NCBI RefSeq assembly: GCF_018812025.1
Contig: NC_063051.1
Span: 6,697,896-6,761,895, forward strand
Length of the DNA stretch: 64,000 nucleotides
DNA from: Megalobrama amblycephala
Lineage: Eukaryota > Chordata > Actinopteri > Cypriniformes > Xenocyprididae
Reading direction: 5' to 3'
Below the pieces are notes generated by a model. It did not search any database and had not been told where the DNA came from. It saw only the letters and a list, made by a program, of their open reading frames with translations. The position numbers and the translations under genes are program-made. Below are positions 10,560 to 20,100 of the stretch, piece after piece; the stretch's first letter is position 1; the number at the start of each line of letters is the position of its first letter.

Positions 10560-13500
10560 CAAACACTAATTAAAACTTTAAATTGCAGAGACGAATAGCC
10601 TCTGGAACAAAGGTAAATTTATATCTATTAGATGAACATTTAATGCTTCTAAATCTTCTTCCAGAGGGCAGTGCTTCAAAATGAACCTTCAAGGGATGAG
10701 AGTCATCTCCCATGATACTACAAGTTTTCTTTAACATTTGTTGCTCATGGAATTCTGCTAGACTACACAAAGGCACACAAATAATTTTGAGCAAGTCCTA
10801 ACTAATGTCTGTAGATGATTCCTGTTCTTGTTATGTACCAACATAAAAAAGAAAAACTCTCAATAAAAGTGGTATAAAAAGTTCTCAGTATGTTTTTTTT
10901 TTTTTTTGTTTGTTTTTTTGTACACAGAAAGTGTTCAGTTTCCTAAGAACATACATTCTTTGATTCACTTTCTTAATAATGCCATCTGTGTTCTGATGGA
11001 ACTTTAAAGTAGTATCAAAGATAGTTCAAAGATATTTATACTCCTGTACCTTTTGACTTCTGTTTCACAAAAGTAGTTGTATCATTGGATTTAAAGGACG
11101 ACTCACTCGGTGAAGGAGTAAGAGGCTCATATAGAATTCTTTCTGCAATACAACATATCAAATAACTATTACAGCATAAGCATAACAAATAATTAGTGAA
11201 AAAAACTGAGAAAAAAACACACACACAATACAGGCATCAGAATAAAGGATGCTATTTGGGCTAGACTCCTTACCATTTGAAAGTGTGGTGGCTGAGGCTG
11301 TTGTTGTTTCTGTTGCTGTTGTTGTGTCTGCTGTTGCTGTTGTTGTGTCTGTATCTGTTGCTGTTGTTGTGTCTGTAGCTGTTGCTGTTGTTGTGTCTGT
11401 AGCTGTTGCTGTTGCTGATGCTGTTGTTGTGTCTGTAGCTGTTGCTGATGCTGTTGTTGTGTCTGTAGCTGTTGCTGTTGTTGTGTCTGTAGCTGTTGTT
11501 GTGGCTTTGTTTGTGGCATTGCTTGCTGTTGTCAGTGTTATAAATACAGAAAGAAAATATTAATGTCATCACCTACTTTTGCCATCTTCTCCAATACAAA
11601 ATTCAACATGCTGTAAACATCTAGGCAGTTCAGTAAATGGGAACATAAAGATTAGAAAAAATAAGTATACTTCAAGTTCATTTTATTAAGTGAAAGTTAA
11701 AGTCATGTGATATATAGTCAAGTATGGTGTCCCATACTTGGAATTTGTGCTCACACAGCAAGGGGTATTGAACACACACACACACACACACAGCAGTGGG
11801 CAGCCATTTTCTACTGCGGCACCCGGGGAGCAATTGGGGGTTAGGTGCCTTGCTCAAGGTCACTTCAGTTCTGGGTAATGAGAGTAGAAGAGAGTGCTGA
11901 AAGGAAGTAAGTATACTTAAGTAAAGTTCTAAGTTTTAAGTATACTTTATGTAGTAAGTATACTAATATCAGTGTACTAGTATACTTGTATTTCAATACT
12001 ACTTGGGACTAAATTGCCCCAATTTTTAGTGTATAAAAGTATACTTTTAAGTATACTTTATGTAGTAAGTATACTAATATCAGTGTACTAGTATACTTGT
12101 ATTTCAGTACTACTTGGGACTAAATTGCCCCAATTTTTAGTGTATAAAAGTATACTTTTAAGTACACTTTAAGTGTAACAGTAGTAAACTTTGAGTCTAC
12201 TAGTTTAGTAACTAGTTTACAACTGCATTTTTTGTTTGTACTGCAACTATACTACAAGTGAACTTCTAGGTATACTGATCAAATACTTTTTTAGTTTATG
12301 AAAGTACACTGAAGAAACGTGCAGTAAACTACTAGTTTAGTGGTTATATATTGCAAGTATACTTGTAAGTTCTCTTTAGTGAACTTAAAATACTTATAGT
12401 TTAATACTTACAGTTTAATAAATTACTTATAGTTGAAATATATATATATATATATATATTTATTATATACACACACACATACACATACACATACAGGTGC
12501 TGGTCATATAATTAGAATATCATCAAAAAGTTGATTTATTTCACTAATTCCATTAAAAAAGTGAAACTTGTATATTATATTCATTCATTACACACAGACT
12601 GATATATTTCAAATGTTTATTTCTTTTAATTTTGATGATTATAACTGACAACTAAGGAGAATCCCAAATTCAGTATCTCAGAAAATTAAAATATTGTGAA
12701 AAGGTTCAATATTGAAGACACCTGCCACACTCTAATCAGCTAATTAACTCAAAACACCTGCAAAGGCCTTTAAATGGTCTCTCAGTCTAGTTCTGTAGGC
12801 TACACAATCATGGGGAAGACTGCTGACTTGACAGTTGTCCAAAAGACGACCATTGACACCTTGCACAAGGAGGGCAAGACACAAAAGGTCATTGCAAAAG
12901 AGGCTGGCTGTTCACAGAGCTCTGTGTCCAAGCACATTAATAGAGAGGCAAAGGGAAGGAAAAGCAATAGGGATAACCGCAACCTGGAGAGGATTGTGAA
13001 ACAAAACCCATTCAAAAATGTGAGGGAGATTCACAAAGAGTGGACTGCAGCTGGAGTCAGTGCTTCAAGAACCACTACGCACAGACGTATGCAAGACATG
13101 GGTTTCAGCTGTCGCATTCCTTGTGTCAAGCCACTCTTGAACAACAGACAGCGTCAGAAGCATCTCGCCTGGGCTAAAGACAAAAAGGACTGGACTGCTG
13201 CTGAGTGGTCCAAAGTTATGTTCTCTGATGAAAGTAAATTTTGCATTTCCTTTGGAAATCAGGGTCCCAGAGTCTGGAGGAAGAGAGGAGAGGCACACAA
13301 TCCACGTTGCTTGAGGTCCAGTGTAAAGTTTCCACAGTCAGTGATGGTTTGGGGTGCCATGTCATCTGCTGGTGTTGGTCCACTGTGTTTTCTGAGGTCC
13401 AAGGTCAACGAAGCCGTATACCAGGAAGTTTTAGAGCACTTCATGCTTCCTGCTGCTGACCAACTTTATGGAGGTGCAGATTTCATTTTCCAACAGGACT

Positions 13501-14075
13501 TGGCACCTGCACACAGTGCCAAAGCTACCAGTACCCGGTTTAAGGACCTGGTTTATGGTATCCCTGTTTTTAATTGGCCAGCAAACTCACCTGACCTTAA
13601 CCCCATAGGAAATCGATGGGGTATTGTGAAGAGGAAGATGCGATATGCCAGACCCAACAATGTAGAAGAGCTGAAGGCCACTATCAGAGCAACCTGGGCT
13701 CTCATAGCACCTGCCACAGACTGATCGATTCCATGCCACGCCGCATTGCTGCAGTAATTCAGGCAAAAGGACCCCCAACTTAGTATTGAGTGCTATACAT
13801 GCTCATACTTTTCATGTTCATACTTTTCAGTTGGCCAAGATTTCTAAAAATCCTTTCTTTGTATTGGTCTTAAGTAATATTCTAATTTTCTGAGATACTG
13901 AATTTGGGATTCTCCTTAGTTGTCAGTTATAATCATCAAAATTAAAAGAAATAAACATTTGAAATATATCCGTCTGTGTGTAATGAATGACTATAATATA
14001 CAAGTTTCACTTTTTGAATGGAATTAGTGAAATAAATCCACTTTCTTTTTCATATTCTAATTATATGATCAGCAC

Positions 14076-14141
<66 letters not shown>

Positions 14142-17100
14142 AGTTTGAAAGAAGTATACTAATAGCACTTGAATAAACTTCTTTTTTGTAAGGGAATTTA
14201 TATGGAATTCAAAACCACAGGAGAAAGACTTACAGATTTCCAAAGATCAAAGATCTGCATCCGTTGGCCCTTGTACATTTGTCTAAATGATGGTGCCTTT
14301 AGCTACAAATAAAAGTACAGTAGGCTACTCTCAGCTGTAATGTGCAGTTCTATGTCTGTTTAGTTTCTTTGTGTTTGGGTTCTGTTTTCCTTGTTCTGGT
14401 TTGCCTGAGTTCCCTGTGCTTATTAGTTTCCATAGTTCCTAATTTACACACCTGTTCTTTCCATTCACTACTTTCCATTCACTACTCAGTCGGTGTATTT
14501 AAGCCTTCAGTTCATCCAGTTCTTTATTCGGTCTCGTTTATGTTGATGTCAATGTATTTTGCTATTTCTCCTATGTTTGCCCTGTAGTTTCCCGAGTATT
14601 TGTGATTAAAGATTGTTCTTTGTATTCTCTATCATTGTGCATTTATTGCAGCCACCTTAACCTTGACATCAGCGCAGGAAACGCTGCAGATTCTGTCTAC
14701 TTATAACTCATATCATGAATCCACACCTTGAGAAAAAATCCCATCCATTAATGCATTCAGAAGGTTAAGCTTACCTTCAACACAGACAGGAAGGGCAGAC
14801 CAGCCACCCTCTTCACACACTGACGGAGCTAAACCTTTCATCCTGTAACCTGGCCAGCATTCAAATGCGGCTTCACTTTTATAAGAGAACGGAGGATTTC
14901 CTTCAGTCCGGTTACCTAAACTAATTTTAGGAACTCGACATTCAATAGCTGGGAATAGAAAGGAAACTGTTTTTAAGTTGATAAAACATGCAAAGCTAAA
15001 CAAAGGTAAAATGCTTTTCTGTAAAGCAGTAAATACTGGCACAATGTGATATGCAAAATATAGTACTGAAAGCACTTCAGGACTCTGATCAAAACATCTG
15101 ACACACTGCAGCATGCATGGAATTTCAGTAATGTGAAGTGGAACCCAATAAAATGTCAAAACAAGACTCCAAATCGTTTTATAATCCAAGACCATAAAAG
15201 AATGTTTCTCTGGAAAGAAACATTTAGAAAAATATTTCTGTTTTAAACATTACTGAAATGTTTCAGTTCGTCAATATCAGGTGTGCCAATACAAATAAAT
15301 GGCTCAATTTGGTGGAACGCTAAAAAAAAAAAAATTAAACCCATTAAACCACTGATTATCAATGATTATCAAAAAGCAAAAATAAAGCTAGTAAAAATTA
15401 ATATAAAAAACAGGTTCTGCATATTGGTTAGTGAACCTTAAAGGTGCCCTAGAATTAAAAATTGAATTTATCTTGGCATAATTAAATAACAAGAGTTCAG
15501 TACATGGAAATGACATACAGTGAGTCTCAAACACCGTTGTTTCCTCCTTCTTATATAAATCTCATTTGTTTAAAAGACCTCCGACGAACAGGCGAATCTC
15601 AACATAACACCGACTGTTACGTAACAGTCGGGATCATTAATATGTACGCCCCCAATATTTGCATATGGCAGCCTATGTTCAAGCATTAGACAAGGGCAGA
15701 ACGTCTGGATCTGTGCACAGCTGAATCAGACTAGGTAAGCAAGCAAGAACAATAGCGAAAAATGGCAGATGGAGCACTAATAACTGACATGATCCATGAT
15801 ATCATGATATTTTTAGTGATATTTGTAAATGGTCTTTCTAAATGTTTCGTTAGCATGTTGCTAATGTACTGTTAAATGTGGTTAAAGTTACCATCGTTTC
15901 TTACTGTATTCACGGAGACAAGAGAGCCGTCACTATTTTCATTTTTAAACACTTGCAGTCTGTATAAACACACATAAACACAACTTCATTTTTTATAAAT
16001 CTCTCTATCAGTGTGTAATGTTAGCTTTAGCCATGGAGAAACATCAAACTCATTCAGAATCAAATGTAAACATCCAAATAAATACCATACTTACGCGATT
16101 AGACATGTTGCATGATGAACACTTTGTAAAGATCTATTTTGAGGGTTATATTAGCTGTGTGGACTTTGTTTATGCTGTTACAGGCAAGCGCGAGCTCCGT
16201 GGGCGGGGAGCGTGAGCATTTAAAGGGGCCGCAGCCTAAATCGGCTCATATTTAATGATGCCCCAAAATAGGCAGTTAAAAAAATTAATAAAAAAAATCT
16301 ATGGGGTATTTTGAGCTGAAATTTCACAGACACATTCAGGGGACACCTTAGACTTATATTAAATCTTTTAAAAAGACGTTCTACGGCACCTTTAAAAAAA
16401 TGCTTGGTCTTGTTCATTAAAAAAAAACAAAAAAAACACAATTTTATTCTTCTCACTGTTACCACTCCCACTTCATTTTGTATAATATTTTTCCAGCATT
16501 GCTACACACAGAAACCTGATACTCCCCAATCTGCCCTGATCGTACCACAGAGGGATAGATCTCCTCCACAGAAACAACATTCAACTGCCGGTCACCACCA
16601 GGACTATGATGAAATGGAAACATAAGGCTGAGATGATTCTGTAGGGCTTGGAGGAGACAGACTGGTAGCAGTCACTGAAGGCTACAGATCACATCAGCAT
16701 ATACAACTGGTCGGACTTGTAACCCTTAAACCGAAGGTTGTGGGTTCAAGTCTCAGAACCAGCAGGAAATGTAGGGGGGGGGGGAGTGAAGGAACAGTGC
16801 TCTCTTCCTCTCTCATTACCCGCAACTGAAGTGCCCTCGAGCAAGGCACCTAACCCACAATCACTCCCCAGGCGCCGCAGCAAAAACGGCTGCCCACTGC
16901 TCTGGGTGTGTGTTCACGGTGTGTGTGTGTGTGTGTTCAGTAATCACTGCTGTGTGTGTGCACTTGGATGGGTGAAATACAGAGCACAAATTCCGTGTAT
17001 GAGACACCATACTTGGCTACACATCACATCACTTCACTTCACTTTGACTAAGACAAAAAAATAAATAAATAAATAAAATAAATCCATATATTATAAAAGG

Positions 17101-20100
17101 CCTAAAGGACCTGCTGAACAAGAAAAAGACGACCTTCAGGTAGAAGGTTACCTAGAGATGCAACCTAAGGCAAATAAACAGGTCAGTAAGGGGACCATAC
17201 AATATAATGCAATACAGTGAAAGGACAAAGAAACTCTGTTGTGCAAGAAAAGCAAGATGAGTTCGGCAGGCTGCTAGAGATGTTCCACCAGTTCTAACAC
17301 GCTGAGCCGCGATGCTGCTGCAACACCAGCGCAAGCGAGTCCAAACTCATGTTCAGACTATTTAGGGTCAAATCGGGGCACCTTTACATATTCCTTATCT
17401 TAAAGGTGTGTTACTTTTTTTGTTCAAAATTAACAAACATTATGAGTCAATACATCATCATATTTGACTTACCCTGATTCACTATGGTAACCCTATTATA
17501 AGTGTTTATATTTTAGACTGAGCGGGATGGTTTTTGCGTGAATTTGCATAAATATGTCACATTTGTTCCAGAACTTTTGGGGACGACCGATGGACCGATG
17601 ATGAGGTTCAGGCTTTATTAAGCCTATATGCAGAGGTCGAAATCCAGCGGGAACTAGAAAGTCGCTCGCAGTCCTACGTCACCGGACTATCTTCACGGTA
17701 CTTTAGACCGCTATGGAAAGCAATAGGCCTGGGGGGAAAAAAGTTCCTGGGACGAATTGTTCCGGGTAATTTCGGTGGAAACGCGGCTATACCTTTAACA
17801 ACAGGTTTCCAGTGACAAATAATATGCCTATCCACAGTAAAAGTAATAATAATATGCAAATCTTAACAATCACAGCCTCTATTTTATATTAAAAACACAG
17901 CTATGTGGAGCTATGTGTAGGGCTGGGCGATATATCGCATGCGATTGTCACGCGCATTTCGTCAGTAAAGCCGGTTCCCTGATTACCGCTAAATCACCAT
18001 CACCTGCTTTCAAATGGAGCGGCATTTAATAGACAGAGCCGTAGTTCACTGACAAGATACGCAATATCGCGTTCATTATCGCAGATGCGCGTGACAATCG
18101 CATGCGATATATCGCCCAGCCCTAGCTATGTGCTGGACAAATGAAATTTCTATGCGGGCGGAGCTTCCCACTGTGATTCAGTGCAGTTGATTAGGATAGA
18201 AATCTTAATCATTTACATTAATGAATTTGGCAAACACTCTTTTCCAAAGTGACTTACATTGCATTCAAGGTGTACGCTATCAGCTCGTGCATTCCCTGGA
18301 AATCAAACCCATGACCTTAGCGGCACAGGCACCATGCTCTACTGCTTGAGCAACAGGAATGCAGCAGGGATGAGCATTTGACGATTGTGGTTGACTTTAT
18401 GCTTGGAATTTAATAGAGTTAAAACTTTAAATCCAAAAACTAACCTTTGCATTCTGGAGGTGGTGAACTATATTCCCAATATTGCCCACATGTAATAAAT
18501 CTGTTTCCAACGAGGGTGTAGTTATCATCGCAGGAATATTCAACGACATCATCAAATTGAATAATGTTCCTGGGCTTTGAGAACTTTCCATGCTCAATTG
18601 GAATTGGCTCATCACACGTTATCACTATGAAAGACATGATGACAGAGAAGCTGTTACAACATCTTTGACTGTTTGTAAAGTTGTTCTAGGCAACACTGAT
18701 GTTAATATTGAATGTGCATATTAATGACTAAAATAGTTAACAAACTAAAACCATAAAAAAAACTTTTTTGTTCCTTAAAACAAAATAAATGTTAACTGAA
18801 AAAATAAATAAATAAATAAATTCAAAGGCGAGGACTCACAAGTACATTTAGACTTTCCGCCCCAGCCAGATACAAGACACTGCCTGAAACTTGATCCTTC
18901 CAGGTCATATCTGGGTTCAAGAAAAAATAAACAAGTCAATCATTTGCTACATTATGAGTGCAGTATGGACAGCAGAGGCTGCAGCAGTTCTTACCCCCTC
19001 TCACATACGGGTTTTATGCGGGCACCAAACAACGTTCCTTCTGTGATGGAGTAGGTCATATGTGGTGAATCTTCAGGTGATCCACAGTCTATCTCTGAAA
19101 TGGGTGCAAACATAGCAGTTTACAACTGGACAACTTTACAACCATTTTTTTAATAGGAAATGGCCCAATTCAAAAATGAAGTCAAAACTAAATTACTTTT
19201 GCATTTTAATTCCGGATCACTCCACTTCCCACTCCTGCAGATGATCACATTTGAACCTTCCTCTCTCTCGTGTCCTCTAGCACACTCCACAAACGCCTTT
19301 GAATCATCTGGGAAATTATTCCTCATTCTGGATTCCTCAGACAAAATAATTTTGCCATTCAAATCAGGAAACGGACAACCTACAAAATCAACCACAGACA
19401 CAGGATAAATAATCAACCAAATAACTAGATTTTAGTCATACCTTCAAAAATTTGGGGTCAGTAAGACTTTTTTTTTTTTTTAAAGAAATACTTATATTCA
19501 GAACACAGTAATCTGATCAAAAATGGCAGTAAAACATTTCAGATTTCTGTTCAATTCGAATAAATGCTGTTCTTTTGAGCTTTTCAAAAGAATTTATCAT
19601 GGTTTACACAAAAACATTAAGCAGCACATTGATAATAATAATAAGAAGAAATGTTTTTTAGGCTCCAAATCAGCATATTAGAATGATTTCTGAAGGATCG
19701 TGTGACAGTGAAGACTGGAGTGATGATGCTGAAAATTCAGCTTTGTATCACAGGAATAAGTTGCAATTTAAAAGACATTAAAATAATGTTATTTTAAATT
19801 ATAATAAGCCTAATATTTCACATTGTTGCTGTATTTAAAGTATATATAGTGTTAACAATCTTGCCAACCCCAAAATCACGGCAGTAATTTCCCTTTTATT
19901 TGTATTTTATATGTATTACAAAGCCTGAAAGCAGTCAAATGTATGCACTTGACTGGTGTATTTTGGCTCCACCTAAAGGAAAGTTCCAAGAAATATATTT
20001 TTAATACCCTATCAGTACGCCTTTTTCCCACTTGATTATTCGAGATTGTTTTAAAAATGCATTTCAATCAAACTCAAAGGAATAGATCAACCAAACACCC

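Noticed and set aside
11193..11519. Minus-strand poly-Gln protein of about 108 residues, and RHNNS-repeat frame
   Set aside because: Wrong frames of the stalk minisatellite; the phase set by the CCP4 exon and the donor at 11274 gives the Thr/Ala frame.
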